A program made the position numbers and the translations under genes. A stretch of DNA of 64,000 nt, taken from positions 620,001 to 684,000 of the forward strand of contig OZ244059.1 of NCBI GenBank assembly GCA_965215385.1, read 5' to 3'. This document shows positions 28,722-38,403 of the stretch, one piece after another; position 1 is the stretch's first letter; every line of letters begins with the position of its first letter. The DNA comes from JAPORY01 sp965215385 (GTDB lineage Bacteria; Pseudomonadota; Alphaproteobacteria; Rhodobacterales; Rhodobacteraceae). The notes under the pieces were generated by a model. The model made no database searches. It saw nothing but the letters and a program-made list of their open reading frames with translations, and was not told the DNA's origin.

Positions 28722-29366
28722 CTATGAGTTTGGCGAGAACGAATCTGCTGTTCGACTGGTCTGGCGGTAAAAGACGTGGCGCCCGATGCGTGTTGTTCGC
28801 GTGTAGACCCGCGACCATCGCGGTGAGACGTCCGTGGAATGATAATGCGTCGCCCCTACGGTAACACCCATTTGGTAATAGCCGTCTAGAAGAGCACGAG
28901 CGGCCTTTCCGACCCGTTCATACGCTTGCGGATCGTGAATAGTTTCTTTGTAGCCATCACACATGTAGGTGAATTGACACTGATATCGCTTCCCGGTTCC
29001 CTGATGAACAACACCACATATCGAACTCGGAAATCGCGGGTTCGCAACCCGGTTCAAGATAACCTCACCAACCGCAAATTGGCCCTTGATGCTCTCGCCA
29101 CGAGCTTCAAAGTATATGGCCTGAGTTAAACAGCGCCACTCGTCGTCGCCGATTGCCCGTGGACGGGAATCAATCCATTCGTCGGTAAAAATACTTAATG
29201 CGGCTTGCTGCAGATGCTCGAGAGCAAAGTCTTGCGGTCGAACTCTTGGTGCCAACGAATATTTGGATGGCTTGTCGGTGATGCCAAACTGCCTCGGAAC
29301 ATCAGCACTGGCAACCGAGGAAACTATTGCTGCTCCCGCAATTATGACACCAAGAATATGTCGCAT
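28722..29366 (-). CDS. Secreted cell wall hydrolase (SleB/CwlJ type)
   Basis: A Hydrolase_2 domain protein: CLTQAIYFEARGE, GQFAVGEVILNRVANPRFPSSICGVV and QFTYMCDG are the core lytic transglycosylase/amidase-like motifs, with a late GATHYHSTDVSPRW. I chose ATG 29366 because it opens a signal peptide (MRHILGVIIAGAAIVSSVASA). Likely acts on periplasmic peptidoglycan. 214 residues. Confidence 0.85.
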   Translation of the reverse strand: MRHILGVIIAGAAIVSSVASADVPRQFGITDKPSKYSLAPRVRPQDFALEHLQQAALSIFTDEWIDSRPRAIGDDEWRCLTQAIYFEARGESIKGQFAVGEVILNRVANPRFPSSICGVVHQGTGKRYQCQFTYMCDGYKETIHDPQAYERVGKAARALLDGYYQMGVTVGATHYHSTDVSPRWSRVYTRTTRIGRHVFYRQTSRTADSFSPNS

Positions 29367-30076
29367 CGCCAACACCAAGAAGTATTCAACAAATTTTAAG
29401 CCCGCGCAGCACGTCCGCCGCAACAGCCAACAAAAGTAAGATACCATTGCTGAAATTCTAGTTTCCTCGAATATCAACCTTATTAGGATGTTGGAAAAAT
29501 GCCACAGTGCCCCACATAGCCCGATATCAATGTCGCCGAATTATGCCTCCGGCTCACCACACACCGCAGTTTAATTTATCCATTTTTAGCGTTGACTCAG
29601 ACTGGCTGGGAAGTCAGCGAGGGATTGGGTGCTACCATTCGCTCTTGAAGCGATGATATTAGCCTACGGTGGCAACATTTAGGTAGCCAAACAAGTATTC
29701 AACTCACCGGTAATGGCTAAGGCGGCGGCTGACCGCGTCAAGTTAAATCTGACCTCCGCTCAACCCATCAAAAAGCTGAAGCCTTCACTACGCAATGTTG
29801 TCACGCAAGTTCTTTCACCAAGAAGTGATCGAGCTACCGGTACTGGGTGAGTGGGATTTGTCGAAGGCAGCCTTCGGCTAGTTGAACGCAATTGCTCGGA
29901 CAGCACCGCTACACAGAAGGTGGTTCCTAAGCAAAATTTTTGCTGGTAGTTACAAACCGTGTGAACAAAGTAGAAAGAATATGTCCGATTGACGCGTTGC
30001 ATGTGCATCGGATCGCTTGCCAATTCTATCTTTTTGCGATAGAAACAACCACCAATCCCCATATTGAGATCGGACA
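29367..30076. other. Intergenic region, nothing recognised
   Basis: About 700 bp between the cell wall hydrolase start and the coiled-coil gene. No gene, RNA or repeat family was recognised. Confidence 0.4.
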
Positions 30077-30628
30077 ATGGCTGAACAGCTCTTTGATACT
30101 CACAGTGAATTTGCGCGATTTGTTGATGCTGGCTTTCCTGAGGTGCAGGCTGAGGCGATTGTACAATCTCTTAGCACCGTATTGATTAATAGCGTTGCGA
30201 CCACGACCGACATTGAACATCTTAGAGACGAAATTGAACAACTTAGGGCCGACATTGAGCGACTTGAGAAAGCCGAAAAAGCTAATTTTGAACAACTTAA
30301 GGCCGACATTGAACGGCTTGAGAAAGCCGAAAAAGCTAATTTTGAACAACTTAAGGCCGACATTGAACGGCTTGAGAAAGCCGACAAAGCTAATTTTGAA
30401 CAACTTAAGGCCGACATTGAACGGCTTGAGGCGACAAATAAGGCCGACATTGAGCGACTTGAAGCGGCATACAGGGATGGTAATGAACGGCTAGCGGCTA
30501 CAATGGAATCCCGTATTGCACAAAATGCAACCACGCATTTGAAATGGCTTATCGGAGTGGCGATCACACTCGGAGGCACGATCATTGGATACATGCACTA
30601 CTTGATTGGGTTAGTTGGGGCTGGGTAG
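30077..30628 (+). CDS. Coiled-coil, tail-anchored protein (DUF1640-like) with 18-residue repeats
   Basis: A 183-residue protein. An N-terminal helical region (FARFVDAGFPEVQAEAIVQSL) resembles DUF1640/CCDC90 proteins. Next comes a long coiled coil built from the repeat KADIERLEKAEKANFEQL (three near-identical units plus partial ones). Last is a single C-terminal membrane segment (WLIGVAITLGGTIIGYMHYLIGL). Relatives of this shape are membrane-anchored with the coil on one side. Coil length would change by 18 residues per unit without losing frame. Confidence 0.7.
   Translation: MAEQLFDTHSEFARFVDAGFPEVQAEAIVQSLSTVLINSVATTTDIEHLRDEIEQLRADIERLEKAEKANFEQLKADIERLEKAEKANFEQLKADIERLEKADKANFEQLKADIERLEATNKADIERLEAAYRDGNERLAATMESRIAQNATTHLKWLIGVAITLGGTIIGYMHYLIGLVGAG
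30248..30463 (+). repeat. 54-bp tandem repeat inside the coiled-coil gene
   Basis: GCCGACATTGA begins at 30248, 30302, 30356 and 30410, exactly 54 bp apart, with a shorter copy starting at 30443. The units are nearly identical at DNA level, pointing to recent duplication. Copy number should vary between strains in frame. Confidence 0.85.
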
Positions 30629-31131
30629 ACCACCTAGATACCGATCCCGCCGCTCACCACAGAGCCAGATGGGCACGATTGACGCATCTCGTTCCGCTCA
30701 CGGCAGCTTCGCTCCCGCAGTGTAGATCGAGCGCACAACCTTAGCGATAGATAGCGGGTAGTGCGGAAGAAACTGTTTGAACGGCCGAAGGGATTGACCC
30801 GTTTCGCAAGCACTGTTCCTACCGTTGCGCCAACTTCTGGCTACTACCGCACGAAACCAATCCTACCAATTGTTCGCCGTTTCCCGTCAACGTTTTGTCA
30901 TTCCAATGTCTCCTGATCACACAGGTAAGCTACCGTTAAGGCAACAACACGCGTCTTGCTCGGCGTCAACCACAGTCCGCATTGCTTAAATTGTTTGCCA
31001 AAGCTCACCAGAACGTACTCGCTATCTCGTGGCTCCCTACAGACAATGTCAAAGTCATCAAGATAGCTTATCAAGAGGAATTGCCCAACGCATAGCTGAA
31101 CAGATTCGGCACCGAAGCTATGGTGCCGCAA
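30629..31131 (-). mobile_element. Group II intron remnant (reverse transcriptase fragment and degenerate domain V)
   Basis: On the - strand, 31131-30898 codes a reverse transcriptase fragment: ISYLDDFDIVCR is the YxDD active site, followed by FKQCGLWLTPSKTRVVAL, matching the GL-L-P-KTR motif of group II intron enzymes. Further along the same strand, 30694-30662 reads like a decayed domain V (GAACGAGATGCG, a TCAA loop, CATCTGGCTC), followed by a possible domain VI ending in GTCTACCC, next to the stop codon of the coiled-coil gene. The N-terminal and maturase parts are missing. The RT call is firmer than the RNA domains. Confidence 0.5.
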
Positions 31132-31470
31132 GAAAGCGCACGATACCGCCGGAAATCGGCACCTCGTGACAACCGTCTACAGGCGCACAACCTGCGAGAT
31201 GGGCGTGTATCTTCGGCAATTAAGAGTTCTTGCGTACACTTCAGCTGGTGTTTTAATTCGTAACTATGCATCAAGTCCTATTCGCCGGTCAGGGTTTTAA
31301 GAACATCTTCGAAACCTGAACTGGATGCGCATATTGAATTCGTTGATGGGGGTGAGTAAGGGATCGCAAAAAGTAGTGCCATAACCAACTCTTGGCGTTA
31401 CCAAAAGTATTATTTTACAATGCCTTATCCAGCGGAATGACAAGAATTTGCGGAAGTCGCAAAATCCGTG
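31132..31470. other. Degraded sequence between the intron remnant and the PPDK-like gene
   Basis: No intact frame is recognised. It may contain further decayed intron sequence. Confidence 0.3.
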
Positions 31471-34029
31471 TCAATCTACTCGTTTGGGCGCGTCAATGGA
31501 AACCCATCGCTCGGAAATCGCCAATTGTGCCGCGCAGATTCGTGCTACGGGCACACGAAACGGCGAACAAGAAACATAGTGAATGCCAATTCCGCGACAG
31601 AACGCAATCGACTCTGGGTTACCCCCATGTTCTCCGCAAATCGAAAGCGTCAGATCTGGCTTTTGATTTAAGGCGCGTTCGACCCCAAGACGCAGTAATT
31701 CGCCCACGCCGTCGGTATCTAATGTACGAAAGGGATCTTCTACATACACGCCTTGTTGAACATAGGTTGACATGAATCGACCGGCATCATCGCGGCTCAG
31801 TCCATAGGTCATTTGCGTCAAGTCATTGGTGCCAAAACTCAAAAACTCCACTAAGTTCGCGAACTCGCCGGTCCGTAATGCCGCTCGCGGCGTTTCAACC
31901 ATTACTCCAAGCCGATAATTGAAATCAAAGTCATACCCCTGACGCAACTTACTTTGCACAGCATCAATTCGGTTCTTGATTAATTCAACCTCCCGGCGGG
32001 CCGATACCAATGGAATCATAATCTCTGGCACAATATGCGCACCATTGTTGTGCGCACGAAATGTGGCTTCGAGAATCGCCTGCGCTTGCATTTCGTAAAT
32101 CTCGGGAACGGTTATCCCCAGTCGCACCCCTCGAAGGCCAAGCATCGGATTATACTCAGCCATTTCAGTGACGCGTCTTTGAATCTCTTGCAACGGAATG
32201 TCGAGGGCGTCCGATAATTCTTGCTGACCAGATTTTGTCGTTGGCAGAAATTCGTGCAGCGGTGGATCAAACAGTCTGATACAAACGGGGCGCCCTGCCA
32301 TAATCTGAAATAATTTCTCAAAGTCATCACGCTGCATCGGTAACAGCCGCGCAAGCACTGCCGCCCGCCCTTCCGCAGTATCGGCAAAAATCATCTCTCG
32401 CATCACCGTTAGGCGACTAGAATCAAAGAACATATGCTCAGTCCGACACAAACCGATGCCCTGCGACTTGAAGTTACTCGCTGTCCTAGCATCCTCTGGG
32501 GTATCAGCGTTAGCCCTGATTGCAATATCTCTCGCAGCATCAGCCCACGTCATCAGGGTTTTAAACGCGTCGTCGAGGAATGCTTCAAGCAGACGGGGTT
32601 CCCCCGCGAGAACTTGTCCTGAACTTCCGTCTATCGTAATCACATCATTTTGGTGAAGCACTCGGCCATCTTCCGCTATGATCATTTCATCTTCAAAGCG
32701 AAAGGTCATACGCGAAGCCCCCACGACGCATGGCAGTCCCATGCCTCTGCCGATGACTGCGGCATGGCTGGTGACCCCGCCGCGCTCGGTCAGAACAGCC
32801 GCCGCCGCGTGCATACCACGGATGTCTTCTGGCGACGTTTCTCGCCGAACCAAAATACACGCTTCACCGCGAGAGGCACTGGCTTGGGCGGCAGCCGACG
32901 AGAATACAATCTGGCCCGCCGCAGCACCAGGACTCGCTGCAATTCCGTGTCCCAAAACATCTCTGACGGCATCTGGTGCAACCTGCCGATGAAGGAGTTC
33001 GTTCAGCAAGTTTGGCTCAATTCGCATAATGGCCTCATCTTGCGATATCACGGCCGCTTGCGCCAATTGGACCGCGATTCGCACAGTGGCATGTGCGGAA
33101 CGCACCGCCGGACGCCCATCAAGAAGATAAATGTCATCATCTTGAATCTGAAACGTGAGTTGCAACTCTTCCCGTAATCCTGCCCGAACCCGTTCGGTAT
33201 ATTCACATAACTGCACGAAGGACGACGGAGCATATTCTTCAAGAGATTGATCGCTGCCGTTACGCTCCAAAGCCATATTTGTCGGCGTGAGGGCGATTGA
33301 GGATTGGTCTAAATGATAGTGACAATAGTTACCGTGGACTTTCGCGTGTCCAGTTTCGGGATCTACCAGTTGAATGGTTCCATCACCAAATTCGCCGGCG
33401 GCAGGATAACTGATCATTTCTTGAATAATTAGTCCTAACTTCGACTCCGAAGGTGCCCCCTTCGCCTCTCGCAATAGACGCGCAGAGGTACTTTCCCATG
33501 CTTGCGCCATTGCCCGTAGGGCGCCGAATACCTGCTCTTGGCGCAACTGCGGGAACACGGTACCGCTCTCCTCTTGATAAATCCTTTGTGCCGCTTGAAC
33601 GTCGACGGTGCCTGCAGGAGCCGAAAAGAGATCCATGTCAATTTTGTCCACCTGGAGGGCATAGTTATGGATAAATCTGCTATAGAAATCGGCAGCGAAC
33701 TTTTCGCCGGCTTGCGCCGTTAAACGCGCACAGTTCGCATCGTTCATACCAATTCCGAGAATGGCGCTTGGGCCTCCCCACGCCGCATCTTGCGGCGATG
33801 GCCGTATACAAACTAATGCCGCAACTGGAAGACTTTCGAGTAGGTCTGCAATGCCGGAAAACTCTCCAATCGCGATATTATGAACCGTATCGAATGAAAG
33901 GGCGACGGATTTGGGTATCGGTAATGCAAGGTCAGCCAAATGCTGTAAAAAGTTTGCCCGCCATCCGTGAGTCGCTGTTGCGACGGCAGAATTTGCCGAG
34001 ATCATGGTATCAAGCTGAGGCATGGGCAA
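31471..34029 (-). CDS. ppdK: PEP-utilising enzyme, pyruvate phosphate dikinase-like, with eroded ATP-grasp residues
   Basis: The C-terminal half is a clear PEP/pyruvate domain: GLCRTEHMFF, GTNDLTQMTYGLSRDD, and SICGEHGG with the catalytic Cys near residue 798. The swivel domain carries the phospho-His in TERGGVTSHAAV (His 422). The N-terminal ATP-grasp part is divergent: where dikinases have GGKGANL this has HGWRANF (21-27), VSVRSG is VCIRPS, and the usual E-F-T-I-E...LQTR is TFQIQDDDIYLLDGR (292-306), replacing a key Gln with Asp. It may be a specialised or regulatory variant rather than true PpdK. The stop and start are clean, with 852 residues. It lies downstream of glyS on the same strand. 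Confidence 0.8.
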   Translation of the reverse strand: MPMPQLDTMISANSAVATATHGWRANFLQHLADLALPIPKSVALSFDTVHNIAIGEFSGIADLLESLPVAALVCIRPSPQDAAWGGPSAILGIGMNDANCARLTAQAGEKFAADFYSRFIHNYALQVDKIDMDLFSAPAGTVDVQAAQRIYQEESGTVFPQLRQEQVFGALRAMAQAWESTSARLLREAKGAPSESKLGLIIQEMISYPAAGEFGDGTIQLVDPETGHAKVHGNYCHYHLDQSSIALTPTNMALERNGSDQSLEEYAPSSFVQLCEYTERVRAGLREELQLTFQIQDDDIYLLDGRPAVRSAHATVRIAVQLAQAAVISQDEAIMRIEPNLLNELLHRQVAPDAVRDVLGHGIAASPGAAAGQIVFSSAAAQASASRGEACILVRRETSPEDIRGMHAAAAVLTERGGVTSHAAVIGRGMGLPCVVGASRMTFRFEDEMIIAEDGRVLHQNDVITIDGSSGQVLAGEPRLLEAFLDDAFKTLMTWADAARDIAIRANADTPEDARTASNFKSQGIGLCRTEHMFFDSSRLTVMREMIFADTAEGRAAVLARLLPMQRDDFEKLFQIMAGRPVCIRLFDPPLHEFLPTTKSGQQELSDALDIPLQEIQRRVTEMAEYNPMLGLRGVRLGITVPEIYEMQAQAILEATFRAHNNGAHIVPEIMIPLVSARREVELIKNRIDAVQSKLRQGYDFDFNYRLGVMVETPRAALRTGEFANLVEFLSFGTNDLTQMTYGLSRDDAGRFMSTYVQQGVYVEDPFRTLDTDGVGELLRLGVERALNQKPDLTLSICGEHGGNPESIAFCRGIGIHYVSCSPFRVPVARICAAQLAISERWVSIDAPKRVD

Positions 34030-34297
34030 AATTCTGAATACACACTCTTGGGTCTAACATACTAAGGCGCACTCACCAGCTTTACTGCCAACCAAAATAA
34101 GCGTGGTTTCTACTTGCGCATAATAAACGATCAGGCACAGGCCTTGACGTCCAGCAGCATAGTATTCCAACAGTCGCCCTCATTTGGATTATCCCATGCG
34201 CCTGATTTTCTTGAGCTTGATCGTATTAGTCACCATCTTCAATCCCAACGCCTCACCAATAACGTACCAGTGGGCGTTTTCGCCGAAGTTTAGCCTT

Positions 34298-36529
34298 TTA
34301 ACCCTCAATCCGCGATAAGTCCGCGAGCCGTGAGCAAGTTTGACATATCCAAGCTAACAAACTCAAGCGGTTCCGTCTGGTTTCTAAACATTCGGTGTTA
34401 ACCAAGACATTGTCGAAAAATGCGTCAATTGGCTGACGCAGTGCCCCCATCGTACGCATTGCCGTAAAAAAATCATCACGATCAATCGCCTGATTGATCG
34501 CCTGCTCGGTGGTAGCCAACGCCGTGACAAGTGCGTGCTCAGCCTCGGTATTGATTAGACCATTGTCGACTTCGGCATGATAGTGCTTACCATCCGTTCC
34601 CGCAGCTTGTGAGAGAATGTTATTTGCCCGCTTGAACCCTTGTATGAGGTTTTCACCATCTTCAGTCTGCAGCAATTCGGCTAAGGCTTGCGTACGACAT
34701 ACTAACTTCACCAGATCGTCGCTTCTAGATGTTGCCAAACAGGCATCGATTACATCGTGCCTGACCTTTCCCCCCCGCAAATATACCTTTAGTCGTTCGT
34801 GCAAAAAGGCCATTAGATCTTGGGCTTGTTTCGCAATCAAAGGCTCTGGGCTCAAACTGCTCGCGATGGCTGGGTTTGAATGGACGGCATCAGTGATACC
34901 ATCTGCTTGCGCACTGTTGGTCAGATTGAACCAGCTATCGGCAAGTCTTTCGACTTCCGCACGGTTGGGAACATCGCTTGACTTGCCGAAATGAAACGAT
35001 AGCGCTAAATTGACAAACGGTCGCAATGAGATAGCGATACGATTTTCTAGCACTAATCGAATAACCCCCAACGCCGCCCGTCGTAGGGCAAAGGGATCCC
35101 CGCCCCCGCTTGGTTTCTTGTCGATTGCCCAAAATCCGGCAAGAACATCAAGTTTATCGGCCAGCGCAACTGAAATTGTTAATGGCTCTGTTGGTGCTGT
35201 ATCCAGAGGTCCCAGCGGTGAATAGTGATCACGAACGGCGGCACAAATCTCAGTGGAATATCCAGCGTGCTTCGCATAATATCCGCCCATAATTCCCTGC
35301 AATTCGGGAAATTCATTGACCATTTTTGACACCAAATCGACTTTTGCGACTCTTGCGGCGTCTGCCGCCTGTTTCGGATCCGCGCCCGCTACTTGAGCAG
35401 CAAACAGCATTGCCAAGGCGGTGATACGACGTACACGCTCACCTTGACTGCCTAACTCTTCGTGGAAAATTACGGTTTCGATTTCGGCAAGCCACCTTTG
35501 AATGCCACCTTCAACTACCCGCAGATCCTCCTGCCAGAAGAACTTGGCGTCTGCTAACCGTGCGGCGAGAACTCTCTTGTTTCCGGCAAGAATGGTCGAA
35601 CCCTGATCATTCGTCTCACGATTCGCAACCATGATAAATTGCTTAATCTGCTGGCTTTTGGGATCACGAGCAGAGAAAAATTTCTGATGCGTCCGCATCG
35701 TCGTTTGTAATACTTCCCGCGGGAGACATAAGTATTCAGACGCAATCGGTCCCATCATTACCACTGGCCATTCTACCAGCCCAGCGACCTCCGCCAACAA
35801 GGATTGATCGTCAATAAGTTCGAGGTTTGCTGACGAAGCGAATTTGGTGGCATCAACCGATATTTTTTCTACCCGCTGATCTGGATCTAAGATGACGAAC
35901 CCGCGTTTAAGTTTTTCTTGGTAATCGTCAAAACTCGATACGGCAAACTCCTCGGGACTCATCATCTGGTGTCCCACCGTGCAATTTTGAGCGATTAATC
36001 CGGCAATGTTGACGGGCACAACTTGGGTTCCAACACCATCGCTCAGGATACAGAGGATGCGATGTAAGGGCCGTATCCACCGTAAATCATGCGATCCCCA
36101 GCGCATTGATTTTGGCCACGGAAAGTCGCCGATCGTCTCCACGAGCGCCTGCTCGACGATTTCCGCTGCCGGACGTCCCGCCCGCTCTTTGCGAGCAAAT
36201 AACACACGACCTTTTGGCGTATCGCGAATTTCAACCTCATCAATCGTGAGCCCTTGCGAACGCAAGAAACCATCAATGGCAGGTTGCGGCGCATCGGCAC
36301 GCGGTCCCCGGCGTTCCTGTCGAACTGTGGGACTCTTTGCCAACAATCCTTCGACCACAAGCGTGAGGCGCCGCGGCGTGACAAAAGCGGACGCGGCTTC
36401 ATAGGTTAATCCGGCGTCAGAAATTTTTTCGGTCATTAGCTGCTGAAGGGCTGCTGCCGCTTTGCGTTGCATTACAGCTGGAATTTCCTCTGAAAGCAGT
36501 TCAATCAAGAGTTCATAAGATGCAGTCAT
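34298..36529 (-). CDS. glyS: GlyS, glycyl-tRNA synthetase beta subunit
   Basis: The tRNA-binding subunit of the alpha2-beta2 bacterial glycyl-tRNA synthetase. Recognisable parts: LLIELLSEEIPAVMQRKAAAAL at the N-terminus, TPRRLTLVV, FPKRCG-like KSMRWG, AGLVEWPVVMMG, LVSKMVNEFPELQGIMGGYYA, and GGGDPFALRRAALGVIRL. 743 residues is typical. It begins 6 bp after the small protein downstream of glyQ. Confidence 0.96.
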   Translation of the reverse strand: MTASYELLIELLSEEIPAVMQRKAAAALQQLMTEKISDAGLTYEAASAFVTPRRLTLVVEGLLAKSPTVRQERRGPRADAPQPAIDGFLRSQGLTIDEVEIRDTPKGRVLFARKERAGRPAAEIVEQALVETIGDFPWPKSMRWGSHDLRWIRPLHRILCILSDGVGTQVVPVNIAGLIAQNCTVGHQMMSPEEFAVSSFDDYQEKLKRGFVILDPDQRVEKISVDATKFASSANLELIDDQSLLAEVAGLVEWPVVMMGPIASEYLCLPREVLQTTMRTHQKFFSARDPKSQQIKQFIMVANRETNDQGSTILAGNKRVLAARLADAKFFWQEDLRVVEGGIQRWLAEIETVIFHEELGSQGERVRRITALAMLFAAQVAGADPKQAADAARVAKVDLVSKMVNEFPELQGIMGGYYAKHAGYSTEICAAVRDHYSPLGPLDTAPTEPLTISVALADKLDVLAGFWAIDKKPSGGGDPFALRRAALGVIRLVLENRIAISLRPFVNLALSFHFGKSSDVPNRAEVERLADSWFNLTNSAQADGITDAVHSNPAIASSLSPEPLIAKQAQDLMAFLHERLKVYLRGGKVRHDVIDACLATSRSDDLVKLVCRTQALAELLQTEDGENLIQGFKRANNILSQAAGTDGKHYHAEVDNGLINTEAEHALVTALATTEQAINQAIDRDDFFTAMRTMGALRQPIDAFFDNVLVNTECLETRRNRLSLLAWICQTCSRLADLSRIEG

Positions 36530-36535
36530 GATGGA

Positions 36536-37057
36536 CTATCCGGAAACCTCAGGACAGTCTTCACCTAGGTTGGTACCGTCATAACTCTTTTTTCCGCAAT
36601 CGTTTAGGTCATGCCACACATAACCACGCCCGTCTTCCGTGATGACGACAATGCGATCAACACCAAAATGGAAATTTTTTTGTCCAATAAATGCCGCTGC
36701 CGACTTATTATCGAGCGCGGCGGCAATCTTTGCCGCGTCGAAACAATCGAACCAGGTCGGGGCATTGCGAGGCACGGCATGAGCCGCAGCAACATAATTT
36801 GTACGCAATTCTTCGAGACCAACCGAGGTCATAAAACAGGCACGATAGCGGATTGGTGAACTCATGGCGTCAACCGCCTGAAAAGCGTATGTCTCAATCT
36901 CAATTGGACGAGAGTCCGACTGCGATAGCAAAACTACATCCCGATGATTGTGATCGGCTACCTCGTAATAGAAGCCGTAAATCTGCAAGTAGTATAAGAC
37001 ACCACCAGCAGCGAGAGCCGCCAATAACAAGCACAGTACGAAAGCCTTGCCGTTCAT
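36536..37057 (-). CDS. Small membrane-anchored protein between glyQ and glyS (DUF6446-like)
   Basis: 173 residues with one N-terminal membrane segment (AFVLCLLLAALAAGGVLYYLQIYGFYY) and an extracytoplasmic domain with cysteines (YRACFM, WFDCFD, LNDCGKK, EDCPEVSG) and a conserved-looking WHDLNDCG. I recall a protein of this size and position (DUF6446) inside the gly operon of Rhodobacterales. It ends 6 bp before glyS. Function unknown. Confidence 0.7.
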   Translation of the reverse strand: MNGKAFVLCLLLAALAAGGVLYYLQIYGFYYEVADHNHRDVVLLSQSDSRPIEIETYAFQAVDAMSSPIRYRACFMTSVGLEELRTNYVAAAHAVPRNAPTWFDCFDAAKIAAALDNKSAAAFIGQKNFHFGVDRIVVITEDGRGYVWHDLNDCGKKSYDGTNLGEDCPEVSG

Positions 37058-37276
37058 CTTAGCGCGGCTGCCTTCGCGTCAACGCCGGTGCGAGACTTCT
37101 GCAATTGACGGTAAACAAGATTATCCTCGTGGTTGCGGTAATACTTTTATGATCGTATGCAAAGCTTGTCATAGTTTCCGCTTGGACGCTCCCGAAGGCA
37201 TCAGTTCACTTGGTTTTCGGCTGTCGCTCACCGGCGGTTATCGCAGACCTCGGCAAATTTATCGATGCACGCCGAA

Positions 37277-38233
37277 TCAATCCGATGGCAAGGTGGTTGA
37301 ACCGAGCACCGGCTCTTGACACGCCGCAGTCGCCAAGAAGGCATCAGCACATTGCTTCGCCAACTGCCGAACTCGGCCGATATAAGCCTGCCGTGCGGTG
37401 ACGGAAATTACCCCGCGAGCATCGAGCAGATTAAAAAGGTGACTCGCTTTTATGCATTGATCATAAGCAGGATGAGCCAAAATGGTCTGTTCCTCAGCAT
37501 CGTCCTTACGAGAAATACTATCAAGCAGAGCGGCGCATTCGGCCTCAGCATCTTCGAAATGCCGTTGCAGTGCGGAAGTGTTTGCCCGCTCAAAGTTATA
37601 ATTCGAAAACTCTTGTTCCGCCTGACGGAAGACGTCGCCGTAGGTTAACGGCACGCCAGCCTTCGGATCATTAAACGGCATGTCCATAACATGGTCGACG
37701 CCAAGGACATACATTGCCAGCCGCTCCAATCCGTAGGTTAATTCTCCCGATACTGGCTTACAGTCGTGTCCCCCAACCTGCTGAAAATAAGTAAACTGCG
37801 ATACTTCCATGCCGTCGCACCAAACTTCCCAGCCAAGACCCCAAGCACCAAGTGTTGGACTTTCCCAATCGTCCTCAACGAACCGAATGTCATGCAGACT
37901 CAGATTGATACCGATTGCCGCAAGGGAGCCGAGGTATAGCGCCTGAAAATCCGGGGGACTTGGCTTCATGAGAACTTGGAATTGGTAGTAATGCTGCAAT
38001 CGATTGGGATTATTACCGTAACGGCCGTCAGTTGGTCGCCGTGACGGTTGCACGTAGGCAACAGCCCATGGCCGCGGGCCGAGGGCTCGCAAACAGGTCG
38101 CGGGATGAAAAGTCCCGGCCCCCACCTCCGAGTCATAGGGCTGGAGAATCGCGCAGCCAACCGATGCCCAATAGTTTTGCAGGCGCAAAATAACCTCCTG
38201 AAAGGATCTAGGCAAATCCAAATCTTCTCTCAC
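37277..38233 (-). CDS. glyQ: GlyQ, glycyl-tRNA synthetase alpha subunit
   Basis: The catalytic subunit. Motifs: SFQEVILRLQNYWASVGCAILQPYDSEVGAGTFHPAT at the start, RPTDGRYGNNPNRLQHYYQFQV, DIRFVEDDWESPTLGAWGLGWEVW, and GLERLAMYVLGVDHV. 318 residues. First gene of the glyQ, small protein, glyS group. Confidence 0.97.
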   Translation of the reverse strand: MREDLDLPRSFQEVILRLQNYWASVGCAILQPYDSEVGAGTFHPATCLRALGPRPWAVAYVQPSRRPTDGRYGNNPNRLQHYYQFQVLMKPSPPDFQALYLGSLAAIGINLSLHDIRFVEDDWESPTLGAWGLGWEVWCDGMEVSQFTYFQQVGGHDCKPVSGELTYGLERLAMYVLGVDHVMDMPFNDPKAGVPLTYGDVFRQAEQEFSNYNFERANTSALQRHFEDAEAECAALLDSISRKDDAEEQTILAHPAYDQCIKASHLFNLLDARGVISVTARQAYIGRVRQLAKQCADAFLATAACQEPVLGSTTLPSD

Positions 38234-38403
38234 GTCCGCGGCCTTTCAATATTGATTGACGAACCTTGGTTTCGGTTTGCAAACCGCTAGAATTGGTAAC
38301 AAAGTACTCTGGGCACCAACGCCACACAAGCGAACGCCTGGTTTGGGGATCTTCGGTCGCTGCGCCACCCCTGATGATGCAATCGGATTACTTCCAATCT
38401 GCA

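Noticed and set aside
30100..30594. Serine-rich open frame on the - strand
   Set aside because: It is the antisense of the coiled-coil repeats and has no independent signals.
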